Positions 7,305-14,772 of a DNA stretch of 18,371 bases are shown piece by piece (positions within the stretch are counted from its first letter, which is position 1; each line of letters opens with the position of its first letter). Both the position numbers and the translations under genes were made by a program. The notes below the pieces were generated by a model. It was not told where the DNA came from. It saw nothing but the letters and a program-made list of their open reading frames with translations, and ran no database searches. Origin of the DNA: Bradyrhizobium sp. (GTDB lineage Bacteria; Pseudomonadota; Alphaproteobacteria; Rhizobiales; Xanthobacteraceae); the NCBI GenBank assembly GCA_028290305.1, contig JAQGKC010000112.1, positions 1 through 18,371 of the forward strand. The letters run 5' to 3'.

Positions 7305-7329
7305 GGAAACGTTCGGAAGTTCGCGCGTT
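7305..7329 (+). promoter_or_regulatory. candidate EcfG (general stress response) promoter
   Basis: GGAAA (7305-7309), 16-base spacer, CGTT (7326-7329). The alphaproteobacterial EcfG consensus is GGAAC, 16-17 bases, CGTT, so one of nine core positions differs. It lies 34 bases before the start codon of the next secreted protein, a suitable distance. Found by eye, without statistics. Confidence 0.35.
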
Positions 7330-7363
7330 ACTGGACCGGAGCAACGCACTGGAGGAGAGACTT

Positions 7364-7672
7364 ATGCGAACAGCAATTCTCGCGATTATCGTCGTTGCCG
7401 GAAGCGCGGTCGCCTTCCCTGCAATGGCGCAACAGCCGCAGGCCGCTCCAAGCGAGCAAACCCGCGACGAGATGCACCGTGATGCGGACAAAGGGCTCAA
7501 AACAAGCGAACCCAGTGAGCAGATGCAGCGTGATGCAGACAAAGGGGCCAAGACTCGCAACTCCGGCGAGTCCGGATACGTGGCCGATCAAGACAAGCCG
7601 GGCGCTTCTGCACATCCTCCGGGCCGCCCCGAAAGTCAGCAGACCACAGGTTCAAGCGACAAGGACCGTTAG
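7364..7672 (+). CDS. small secreted, charged, repeat-containing protein
   Basis: 102 residues from the ATG at 7364, with GGAGGAGA at 7351-7358. A signal peptide (MRTAILAIIVVAGSAVAFPA, cleavage at AMA-QQ) precedes a hydrophilic, probably disordered mature part. A segment is duplicated: EQTRDEMHRDADKGLKTSEP and EQMQRDADKGAKTRNSGES share Q-x-x-RDADKG-x-KT. The rest is rich in Ser, Gly, Pro, Asp and Lys with no cysteine. Composition is that of hydrophilin-like or stress-induced exported proteins; the candidate EcfG promoter upstream would fit, but both points are inference. It is convergent with the gene at 7796-8011. The imperfect palindrome GGCAGC-CCG-GCTGCC between them (about 7706-7720) could help termination but lacks a T-run. 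Confidence 0.7.
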   Translation: MRTAILAIIVVAGSAVAFPAMAQQPQAAPSEQTRDEMHRDADKGLKTSEPSEQMQRDADKGAKTRNSGESGYVADQDKPGASAHPPGRPESQQTTGSSDKDR

Positions 7673-7795
7673 CCGTCGCTCACGTCCGCGGAGAAGCTGC
7701 GAAGGGCAGCCCGGCTGCCGTTCTGCTGCGCTGAAGCAGGGAGCCCAAGCTTGTGCATGCGTAGCGGTGGCGGGAGCAGCCGGCGCCCTTGGCGA

Positions 7796-8011
7796 TCAGA
7801 AGAATCGAAACTTGCTTTCGATCTTCGCGAGGCGTCCTGGGTCGACTGATCCATGGTCGAGCTTCGCGTCGACCTGGCTCATGAAGTCCGCGGCCAGCGC
7901 GGCGAAGCGCTCGTCTATCGCCAGAGACGCCGGCGCGACCGCCGGCGGGTTGCTTGCGGGCACAACTAGTGCTTTGGCTGCCGGTGCAACCGGCGCATTT
8001 GGGTCAGACAT
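7796..8011 (-). CDS. small Ala/Pro-rich hypothetical protein
   Basis: 71 residues from the ATG at 8011. AAGGA (minus strand) lies 6 bases upstream, supporting this start. The first 30 residues are Ala/Pro/Val-rich and probably disordered (MSDPNAPVAPAAKALVVPAS); the rest (AIDERFAALAADFMSQVDAK, then LAKIESKFRFF) should form one or two amphipathic helices. No signal peptide, no cysteines. Not recognised as a family of known function. The sense-strand codon pattern and the ribosome-binding site favour it over the long plus-strand frame that runs antisense to it. Confidence 0.55.
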   Translation of the reverse strand: MSDPNAPVAPAAKALVVPASNPPAVAPASLAIDERFAALAADFMSQVDAKLDHGSVDPGRLAKIESKFRFF

Positions 8012-8163
8012 GGCTGGTCCTTAGAGGGGTGTGCTCGTAGAAGCACGGATGTCGGTTGTTGGAGACTAAGCAGAAACCTTATACTAGATCAGAGCATCAC
8101 CGACTTTGACCCGGTGCGGACAGGAGTGCGCCCGTCGCTAGACACGTGCATTCGCGACACCCT

Positions 8164-9003
8164 CTAAGGCGCTGGCTCCGCATCCTTACGTGACATGATC
8201 AGTTTATGGCATGCCACGTATAGCAGCGAGAACAACGTGAAACATAGTCGGGAATAGGTTCCCCGTGTGATTAAAACCATGACGCCGAGGGTCGTCCCGC
8301 AGATAACAAGAGGGTATACCGCGGCGGTCCACGCGGGACTGCCTACAATGTTCAAGACGAATATGGCTTCTATGGATAGTAAACACAGAGCGGTTGCGAT
8401 TGCGCGTGCCGTTCGCCAGAGCGAATATTGATCGGCCATCAAGGTTAGCTGCACAGATCCAGACTGGCCCATGATGTAAGATGTAAAAAAGTTCAATAGC
8501 CGCTCATATTCGGGCGCTAAGCCGAATCCCCAGTTGAACTTCGCTTCCGCTACTAAGCGGCACCATTCCTCGCGTCTCCATAGCCTAGACGGGTCGGTGA
8601 AATTCCGCTTTAGCCTCGCGAAAGGGGTCGGCAGTTCATGGATTGCGCGCCGGAAGGTTTCATAGTCGGATCCGCAATAAGCTTTATGAGCTTCGATGAA
8701 GGAGGTCATCCATTCGCTATTATGGTCTAGGTGACGCGCGAATATCCTCATCTCCGGGCCCCGAAGAATGGACGCGAGCAGGTCAAGTATCAAACCAACA
8801 GTGAACACGGCGATCACCGCGAGAGCGCCGACAAAGCCTGTTACGATGGAGGCAACGAGGGGTGTGTTGGGTGACAACTCCAGCTTTTCAAGTCCACTGT
8901 GGATGCTTGGCCAGTATCCTAAGGCCCAAAGCATGCCCAAATGACAAATAAGGAAGAAGCCCCCCGTCAAAGCGTAATCTGCGAACCGGCGATCGATCTG
9001 CAT
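8164..9003 (-). CDS. uncharacterised four-helix membrane protein
   Basis: 279 residues from the ATG at 9003, which has AAGGA 8 bases upstream; a GTG at 9030 would add nine residues without a clear ribosome-binding site. Two N-terminal membrane helices (about 12-33 and 50-78, the second GFVGALAVIAVFTVGLILDL) are followed by a soluble region of about 115 residues rich in W, R and E (RIFARHLDHNSEWMTSFIEA, KAYCGSDYETFRRAIHELPT, FNWGFGLAPEYERLLNFFTS). Two C-terminal helices follow (about 203-222 and 228-248) with a basic tail. The two-plus-two helix layout with a central cytoplasmic domain is like that of the DUF4239 protein nearby but the sequences look unrelated. I do not recognise the family; the pattern QYSLWRTARAIATAL resembles other rhizobial hypothetical proteins. 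It lies directly downstream of the phage head gene remnant on the same strand. Confidence 0.7.
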   Translation of the reverse strand: MQIDRRFADYALTGGFFLICHLGMLWALGYWPSIHSGLEKLELSPNTPLVASIVTGFVGALAVIAVFTVGLILDLLASILRGPEMRIFARHLDHNSEWMTSFIEAHKAYCGSDYETFRRAIHELPTPFARLKRNFTDPSRLWRREEWCRLVAEAKFNWGFGLAPEYERLLNFFTSYIMGQSGSVQLTLMADQYSLWRTARAIATALCLLSIEAIFVLNIVGSPAWTAAVYPLVICGTTLGVMVLITRGTYSRLCFTLFSLLYVACHKLIMSRKDAEPAP

Positions 9004-9056
9004 GGCTGCGATCCTTGCGGCTTCGGACACGCGGACACACCGATTTTATCAAAAAC

Positions 9057-9239
9057 CTATGTCACGCGATAGCATACAATCCTTGTCCGTGTCCCACGGA
9101 GCATCTGATAGGGCTGAATGATTGCTTCTGGCACGACTCGGACTTCCGGCGACGTTCGCTGTTCGGCCGCTGTTGAAGGCATAGCGGACATCATAGGTGC
9201 TTTGATCCACGTTGGCCGCCGCAGGTCCCCGGTCCTCAT
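9057..9239 (-). other. possible short ORF overlapping the end of the phage head remnant
   Basis: On the minus strand an ATG at 9239 overlaps the TGA of the head morphogenesis remnant (ATGA) and opens 60 codons ending at 9057 (MRTGDLRRPTWIKAPMMSAM...). The overlap suggests a former phage gene pair, but the product is not recognised and another frame through the same bases is equally open. Treat as tentative. Confidence 0.2.
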
Positions 9240-9735
9240 GAGAACCCCGGGATGACGGACTTGCTGAAGCACCGGCAGTTGATTTCTTCGCCCGGGAAGA
9301 TCCAGCGCTTCACCGCCGGGTCCCCCATGCCCTGTTCACGTCGTATTTCGTGCCGTTCATTGCGACGTGTGTCGGGCGCGGATGCTTGCCGGCGCCGGAA
9401 TGCACCCAAATCGCTTGCGTGATCCCCAGCTCGTCCTGGCGCGCGCGTGTCATTGACGCGGTCGCCTTGTTGTTCTGGTCGCGGGCGATAAAGGCCGCTC
9501 GCCGGCAGGTGACGCCGAACTGCTCTTGCAGATCCTTTGTCAGCTGCCCGAGGTCCCGGCCGGTCTGGACCGACCGCATCACGAGGCCCTCGACGTCGGT
9601 GAAATACTGGCTCGGGATCGACTTGATCAGCGAGACTTGCTGACCAACCGTCGCGGCCATGATGATTGCCTTTGTCGTCTTGAACAATTTTCCGGCCCGT
9701 TTGCCGCGACTGCTGCGATTGGCTTTCCCGGGCAT
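9236..9735 (-). pseudogene. phage head morphogenesis protein (Mu F / SPP1 gp7-like), 5'-truncated and frameshifted
   Basis: Remnant of a minor capsid/head morphogenesis protein of tailed phages. The frame starting at 9735 contains VSLIKSIPSQYFTDVEGLVM, RSVQTGRDLGQLTKDLQEQF, RRAAFIARDQNNKATASMTR and WVHSGAGKHPRPTHVAMNGT, which matches the conserved C-terminal core of the family, then stops after KYDVNRAWGTRR. One frame over, the ending resumes as DPAVKRWIFPGEEINCRCFS and KSVIPGFS with TGA at 9236-9238; PGEEINCRC is the diagnostic motif. A single-base loss at about 9332-9336 explains the break. The N-terminal portion is missing: homology appears to begin near TTKAIIMAATVGQQ. It is separated by about 50 bases from the end of the UrtA-like gene. 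Confidence 0.75.
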
Positions 9736-9788
9736 TCACCGAATGACCGCTAATCACTGCGAAATCCGTCGTCGCTTTGAAGCGGCCT

Positions 9789-11078
9789 TCACCATTCCTT
9801 GAACGTCGGTTCGAGGCACCCCCCGCAGACCCAAGGAAAGGTCCAATCGGCCGTACGCTTGGTACTTTCCGGGAGGTACCTGCTCCAGGCATCGGCTCGG
9901 ACCGGATTGATTGACTGCCAAACGACGTCAAACGTCCCGGAAAATTTTATTTTGCCTATCATGACTGGCTTGGAAAGATGATGATTGGTGTTCATCACAA
10001 CCTCGAAGCCGCTCGGCGCCTTGATTCTTTGACCGTACATGGCCTGGCGGACTGCATCGACGTCTGTGGTGCCCGCTTGGACAACGGCTTGCGCCCACAT
10101 CCTGAAGCCAATGAAGGTGGCTTCCATCGGGTCATTTGTCGTTTTGTCTCGTTGCTCGTTGAAGTCGGCCCACATTTTGATGAACGCTTCGTTTTCTGGT
10201 AACTTGATCGACTGGAAGTAATTCCAGGCCGCCAGGTGCCCGACGGGGAAGATGTCCGCACCGAGCAATTCCCGCTCGCCGACCGAGAAGGCCATGACGG
10301 GAATTACGTTGGCGTCTACCTGTTGGGCTACGAGCTCCCTGTAGAAGTACGTGTTTGCATCTCCGTTAACGGTTGATATGACCGCTGTCTTTTTTCCCTC
10401 CGAACCGAAGGCTTTGATCTGCTCGACGATCCCTCGCCACTCGGAATAGCCGAACGGCGTGTAAATCGTCGTAATGTCGTCTGGCGATACCCCCTCTGCG
10501 ATAAGATACGCGCTCAAGATTCGGTTGGTCGTGCGCGGATAGACGTAGTCAGTGCCGAGCAGAACCCATCTGCGAACCTCGCCTCCTTCCTTGCTCATCA
10601 GATATCGAACGGCTGGAATTGCCTGCTGGTTGGGCGCGGCTCCCGTGTAGAAAATGTTGCGCGAGCTTTCTTCGCCCTCGTATTGTACGGGGTAGAAGAG
10701 CAGCCCGTTCAGTTGCTCGAAGATCGGCAGAACGGATTTGCGGGAGGCGGAGGTCCAGCAGCCGAACACGACCGCGACCTTTTCCTTCGTGAGCAATTCC
10801 CGGGCTTTTTCCGCAAAGGCGTCCCAATCGGACGCCGGATCGACGACGATCGGTTCCAATTTCCGTCCGAGCAACCCACCTTTCCTGTTCTGGTCGGCGA
10901 TCAGCATGAGAACCGTGTCTTTAAGTACCGACTCGCTGATTGCCATGGTCCCGGACAGAGAATGCAGAACGCCGATTTTGATAGTGCCTTCGTCTGCGTG
11001 AACCGTCGGACCGACGAGCACGAACCGCAAAACGAGCAATCCGAGCACGACAACTCGCAGGGCCGAAGCCGACTTCAT
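9789..11078 (-). CDS. UrtA/AmiC-like periplasmic substrate-binding protein (urea or short-chain amide type)
   Basis: 429 residues with an N-terminal signal peptide (RVVVLGLLVLRFVLVGPTVH, cleavage near HADEG) and a full periplasmic type I binding fold. It carries hallmarks of the urea/amide-binding branch: KIGVLHSLSGTMAISE near the mature N-terminus, VVFGCWTSASRKSVLPIFEQ, NGLLFYPVQYEGEE, FYTGAAPNQQAIPAVRYLM and the late TNDPMEATFIGFRMWAQAV. Length fits UrtA. Bona fide urea transporters are encoded urtABCDE; no permease or ATPase gene is in this window. Instead its ATG overlaps the stop codon of the adenylyl cyclase gene by 4 bp (ATGA, 11075-11078), so the two are translationally coupled. AmiC of Pseudomonas is a precedent for this fold acting as a sensor. 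I infer that it presents a small amide-like ligand to the cyclase Cache domain; alternatively it feeds a distant permease. Confidence 0.85.
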   Translation of the reverse strand: MKSASALRVVVLGLLVLRFVLVGPTVHADEGTIKIGVLHSLSGTMAISESVLKDTVLMLIADQNRKGGLLGRKLEPIVVDPASDWDAFAEKARELLTKEKVAVVFGCWTSASRKSVLPIFEQLNGLLFYPVQYEGEESSRNIFYTGAAPNQQAIPAVRYLMSKEGGEVRRWVLLGTDYVYPRTTNRILSAYLIAEGVSPDDITTIYTPFGYSEWRGIVEQIKAFGSEGKKTAVISTVNGDANTYFYRELVAQQVDANVIPVMAFSVGERELLGADIFPVGHLAAWNYFQSIKLPENEAFIKMWADFNEQRDKTTNDPMEATFIGFRMWAQAVVQAGTTDVDAVRQAMYGQRIKAPSGFEVVMNTNHHLSKPVMIGKIKFSGTFDVVWQSINPVRADAWSRYLPESTKRTADWTFPWVCGGCLEPTFKEW

Positions 11079-12973
11079 GTCGATGCCCCGACGAGCTCGA
11101 AAACGCGCGTTTCCTTGGTCATGCCCTTGGCCAGGACCGACTCCAAAGCTCTGAACTGGAAATAATGCTCAGCCCGCAAATAGACGCCTTCGCTCACAAG
11201 GATATTGGTCCCAAACTGCTTGTTCAGGCCTTCGAGACGCGCCGCCAGATTTACCGTATTGCCAAGGGCTGTGTAGTTCATGCGCTCCGCTGACCCAAGA
11301 TTGCCGACGACGGCATCCCCGACGTGAATGCCAAACCGCGTGAAGAATGGCTTTAGACCTTCAGTTTCAAACTGGGAGTTGAGCTTGTCACACGCGGCTC
11401 TGCCCGCAAGAGCCGCCCGGCAGGCCCGCTCAACGTGGTCAGGCTGCGGATTGGGTTCGTTCCAGAACACCATCACCGCATCACCGATGAACTTGTCGAC
11501 CGTTCCGCCTTCGGCGAGGAACGCCTCTGTAAGCGCGGAGAAATAGCGCGACATCTGGTGCATGAGAGCGTCAGGGTCGGCGGACTCGGCAATCGCCGTG
11601 AAATCCCGGACGTCGGTGAAAACGACGGTAATCTCCTCTCGGACTCCGCCAAGCTCGGTGGAGATGGAATTGTCGATGATCCCCCGGACGATTTCCTTGG
11701 GGATAAAGTGTGCGAACGACCATATGGCGCGCTGCGCGAGCTCCATGGCGCCGCCAAGCTCGTGAATTTCCTTAATGCGCGATGTGACTGGCGAGCGGTC
11801 GGGCGCAGCCAGCTTCTGGAGTTTAATTGCCTGAGCCGTTATGGTTTTCAAGGATCGAGACATACCGCTACCAAATATCCAAATGACCGGAATAAAAGCA
11901 GCGCCAGCGATGATTGCGAGGATCAATCCGGTGAACTGGAGCCTCCGAACATCTTGGACAAAGTCTTCTTGGGCCGCCAGCAACAATATGTTGGCGTTGT
12001 ACCGCTCACCTAGAGTGAATTTCGCCACCCTGAACAGATAGTCCCGTTCTTGATCGTCACGGATACTTCCGTCGTAGTGGTCGCGACCATCCGACCTTCG
12101 CAGGACTGCCGCCACGACCCCGGAATTGATCTCTTTGACGTTTGGCAATTGCGGTTGGGATGGATGTGTCATCGCATCGCCAACGAATTGTGCAAAATTA
12201 GGATGGGCTATAAGCGAGCCGGTCGAATCGAAGATCAAGACGATACCGTGCTCGCCAGGCCGTTGCGCTTGGACGAAATCACTGAAAGTGTCGAGCTTGA
12301 GATCGGCGGCAAGGACGCCGGGCACTTTGCCTCGCAAGGGCGCGCTAACCGTGATCACCGGTGCGCCGATGCTAAACGCAAGATAAGGCGATGAGACCAG
12401 CGATCGGTCGGCTTTCATCGTTTCACGATACCAAGGCCGCTTGCGCGGGTCGTATCCGTATTTCCACAGATCAAGTTGCCCGACTTCGTTGCCCTGCTCA
12501 TCTTCAAAAATTCGTCGCATGGGCAGTTCGCCACTGGGGCTGGGGCGGACCAAATTGATGGCAGTGGTGGCGCCAGACGTCGCACGTAATCTCCCTCGCT
12601 GCTCATCGTTAAGTTCGCCAATGCGCCGCACCTGCAACCAGGCGCCATTTTCGAAACCGGCATAGATACTGTCCATTTGGGGCAGCTCCTGCAGCACGGT
12701 TTTGAATAGTGGGATCGCGCGGCCGGTCTCGGTTCTCTCATTTGAATCGGCCACACTGGAACTGGTCGCCAGCACATTTACTAACGAAGTTATAGCGGTT
12801 AACTCCGCCTGAAGGCGCCCGAAGACCTTCGTACTGGTCGCGTCCATATAGGCAGAGGCGGCTTCCTGCGTGGCCCAATGAAGAGCCCGAACCTGAATAG
12901 CGATCAGCAGCAAGGTTAGAGCGACGATAAACGCCATCACCGCGAAGGTGATTGAGGTTCGAAATGTAAACAT
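11075..12973 (-). CDS. Cache-HAMP class III adenylyl cyclase
   Basis: 632-residue inner-membrane receptor cyclase converting ATP to cAMP. Order: membrane helix 1 (about 8-30), periplasmic double-Cache-like sensor (about 38-340) with the motif YDPRKRPWYRETM (174-186), membrane helix 2 (346-368, LILAIIAGAAFIPVIWIFGS), HAMP-like linker (370-420), and catalytic domain (447-626). Metal-binding aspartates are D454 (VVFTDVRDF) and D498 (FIGDAVMVFW); the adenine-contacting pair is K494 and T568 (NYTALGNTVN); transition-state residues are N575 and R579 (VNLAARLEG). All are intact, so it should be active as a homodimer. The Lys/Thr pair, rather than Lys/Asp, places it in class IIIb, whose members include bicarbonate-stimulated cyclases. 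The ATG at 12973 has AAGG 8 bases upstream on the minus strand. It overlaps the UrtA-like gene and is downstream of a broken phosphatase gene (266-base gap). The periplasmic domain probably senses a small ligand. Confidence 0.92.
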   Translation of the reverse strand: MFTFRTSITFAVMAFIVALTLLLIAIQVRALHWATQEAASAYMDATSTKVFGRLQAELTAITSLVNVLATSSSVADSNERTETGRAIPLFKTVLQELPQMDSIYAGFENGAWLQVRRIGELNDEQRGRLRATSGATTAINLVRPSPSGELPMRRIFEDEQGNEVGQLDLWKYGYDPRKRPWYRETMKADRSLVSSPYLAFSIGAPVITVSAPLRGKVPGVLAADLKLDTFSDFVQAQRPGEHGIVLIFDSTGSLIAHPNFAQFVGDAMTHPSQPQLPNVKEINSGVVAAVLRRSDGRDHYDGSIRDDQERDYLFRVAKFTLGERYNANILLLAAQEDFVQDVRRLQFTGLILAIIAGAAFIPVIWIFGSGMSRSLKTITAQAIKLQKLAAPDRSPVTSRIKEIHELGGAMELAQRAIWSFAHFIPKEIVRGIIDNSISTELGGVREEITVVFTDVRDFTAIAESADPDALMHQMSRYFSALTEAFLAEGGTVDKFIGDAVMVFWNEPNPQPDHVERACRAALAGRAACDKLNSQFETEGLKPFFTRFGIHVGDAVVGNLGSAERMNYTALGNTVNLAARLEGLNKQFGTNILVSEGVYLRAEHYFQFRALESVLAKGMTKETRVFELVGAST

Positions 12974-13239
12974 TCCGCGTGCCTTCCCAATCGTAAGGAT
13001 GCAGCCGGTAGGTTACGTCGCCGCGCAACTCGTATCACATTACGGCATAGCTTGCGGAGATTAGAACACAGATCAAGCTACGCGACTGTTGTCCGCGTTT
13101 GCAGGCCGCGACGTCTGTTACGGGTCAAGGCCGGCTGTAGCCGGCAGGCGGATGGCACAGCTGGTCTACCCCTCCGGAAATACCCGCGCGTTCCCGCACT
13201 TACGGTTCGTGCCATAACCAGACTTGCAAAATCGAACAG
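12974..13239. other. intergenic stretch with a GC hairpin
   Basis: 266 bases between the phosphatase and cyclase genes. A perfect palindrome GCCGGC-TGTA-GCCGGC lies near 13131-13146 without a following T-run in either direction; it could be an attenuating structure or a regulator site. No ORF is supported. The cyclase promoter may lie here if the cyclase is not read from the upstream gene. Confidence 0.35.
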
Positions 13240-14285
13240 CTACTCGAACGAAAAAATCTTCTTCCAGTCGTTCTTCATGCTGATCACCGTCCAGTTCTTC
13301 TTTTTTGCCTCGGCATAGAGCTCTGGGGTGAAAGTGCCAATCTTAGTATCTGGCAGCTGCTGCGCGGGGCCGTAGGCGTATTCGCGTGTAGCATCGTCGT
13401 GTAGGACCAGCATCGCCAGACGCGCGCCGTCACCAGCCCCTGCGTATTCCAACATTTGCTGGTCTCCGGTCGAGTTGCCAAATGATGCGTAGGGACGTCG
13501 ACCGATCATCAGGTGAATGCCCTCCGGCTTTCCGGCATCATTGTCATTCAGCATGAGTTTGGGCTCTTTGATCAGGACCGGTTTGCCGTCCTTGGCGTAG
13601 TCGTATTTGACGGCCAGCGCCGTGCCGATCACCTGCTCGGGCGGGATGCCGTAGATCTGCTGCGAATACTGCCTTACGAAATCCTGGCCGAAGCCGGTGA
13701 CGATGAACGTCTTGAAACCATTCGCGCGCAGATAGCTCAATACCTCCAGCATCGGTTGGTAGGTGAGTTCGGTGTAGGCGCGCTTCCAGCGCGGGTCCTT
13801 TGCCGTGGCGAGCCATTTCTTCACCTCGGTTTGAAATTCATCGGTTGTCATGCCGCTGAGCGTAACGAGAATGATTTTCTCAAGGTCCCGCAAAGGAAGC
13901 TTGGCAATTGCCTCCCGGTCCCCTGAGAGTACGGTTTTAAAGGCTCCTCATTCTTCAACTCGGGCTTTTGCTCGGCCAAGACCGAGACCCGATCGAAGCA
14001 GTACATCATCTGACCATAGACAGGATGTTCTACCCAAAGCGTGCCATCCTGATCGAAGGTGGCGATGCGATCTTCAGGGAGTACAAACTTCGGGCTGCCC
14101 GGTCCCGTGGTGTCTCGGACGAAATCGAGGATCGCCTGTTTTGCCGGACCGTCATTCCAAGATGGCAGGACGACACTTGAAGCTGAGGTCTGCGCCGAAA
14201 CGGCCATAGGGGCAAACGCTCTCGACAGAACCGGAAGCAATGCCAACGTCGAGATCAGAGCGCGGCGGTCGATAGCTCTTGTCAT
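13240..14285 (-). pseudogene. exported HAD-superfamily phosphatase, one frameshift
   Basis: About 348 codons if restored. The first frame starts at the ATG at 14285 (GAGGG about 7 bases upstream; a TTG at 14315 is less likely) and gives a Tat-like signal sequence (IDRRALISTLALLPVLSRAF, AQTS cleavage). HAD motif I follows as ATFDQDGTLWVEHP, where the two Asp of DQD are the nucleophile and acid. The reading PELKNEEP then goes out of frame. The other frame continues AFKTVLSGDREAIAKLPLRD, LEKIILVTLSGMTTDEF, motif II in KTFIVTGFG, and motif IV in FGNSTGDQQMLEY, ending KNDWKKIFSFE. The break is a single missing base near 13942-13944 (a run around GGTTTTAAAGG on the plus strand), so everything else is well conserved. 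It may be a very recent mutation or a sequencing error. Related proteins are secreted acid-phosphatase or phosphoserine phosphatase-like enzymes; the substrate is unknown. Confidence 0.8.
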
Positions 14286-14382
14286 GTTGAGCCCTCTGCC
14301 GGTGCGATCGGACAAGTGCGGTGCATCGTACCGGCTCTATTGATCGGTTCGGGGTATATCTTGATCCAAGTCGCGGCTCAGT

Positions 14383-14647
14383 CTATGCGAAAATGGCAGG
14401 GTCGATTACCTGATAGGGCCTGTCCGGCGAGTTCGCTACGCGCTTCCGGACCTCGCCGGGATCAAGCACGCTGCTGTCAATTCGGATCTGATCCGCCTCC
14501 GCTTCGAGCTTGTCGACCTCGGCCTCCTCCTTCGGCGTGAGGTCGGAAAGCGAACGTGAATGTAATGTCCTTGTCGACCTCGCCGAAAAGGGACAGCTGC
14601 ACGAAATGCAACAACCGTGTCAGGTTCGGTCGGAGCTGTGCTTCCTG
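14383..14647 (-). pseudogene. phage portal protein (DUF1073-type), C-terminal fragment, frameshifted
   Basis: Read on the minus strand. The frame from about 14647 gives QEAQLRPNLTRLLHFVQLSL and FGEVDKDITFTFAF, then another frame gives DLTPKEEAEVDKLEAEADQI, RIDSSVLDPGEVRKRVANSP and DRPYQVIDPAIFA with TAG at 14383-14385. The arrangement (L-P-L-T-R-x-L..VQLSLFGExDxDITFTF, then LTPKEEAEVDKLEAEADQI, then a variable Y-x-x-ID tail) is that of the conserved end of DUF1073 portal proteins in tailed phages. One frameshift lies near 14550. Some 350-400 N-terminal residues are absent. In phages of this type the portal gene is normally followed by the head morphogenesis gene, whose remnant here is 4.6 kb further along the same strand. 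Confidence 0.65.
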
Positions 14648-14752
14648 CACGGCGTTGCATCCTCGACGCACCGAGAGCCTTGGTCGCTCGCGGGAAAGAT
14701 TGTGGCAGAGTTTCGGGCTGGAAAATTGACGGTCCGAGGCGCATATTCCGGA

Positions 14753-14772
14753 GGTGGTGACAGGTGGTGACA
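14753..14772. repeat. 10-bp tandem duplication at a translation start
   Basis: GGTGGTGACA occurs twice back to back. The second copy carries the GTG start codons of the zinc-ribbon gene; the first copy puts the GGAGG ribosome-binding site (14750-14754) at a workable distance upstream. Confidence 0.7.

Noticed and set aside
7161..8024. 287-codon plus-strand ORF
   Set aside because: Overlaps three better-supported features (secreted protein, its promoter region, and the minus-strand Ala/Pro-rich gene) in other frames; Arg/Ser/Ala-rich shadow composition.
9789..11078. Complete urea ABC transporter operon
   Set aside because: No urtB, urtC, urtD or urtE-like sequence is present on either side; only the binding protein is here.
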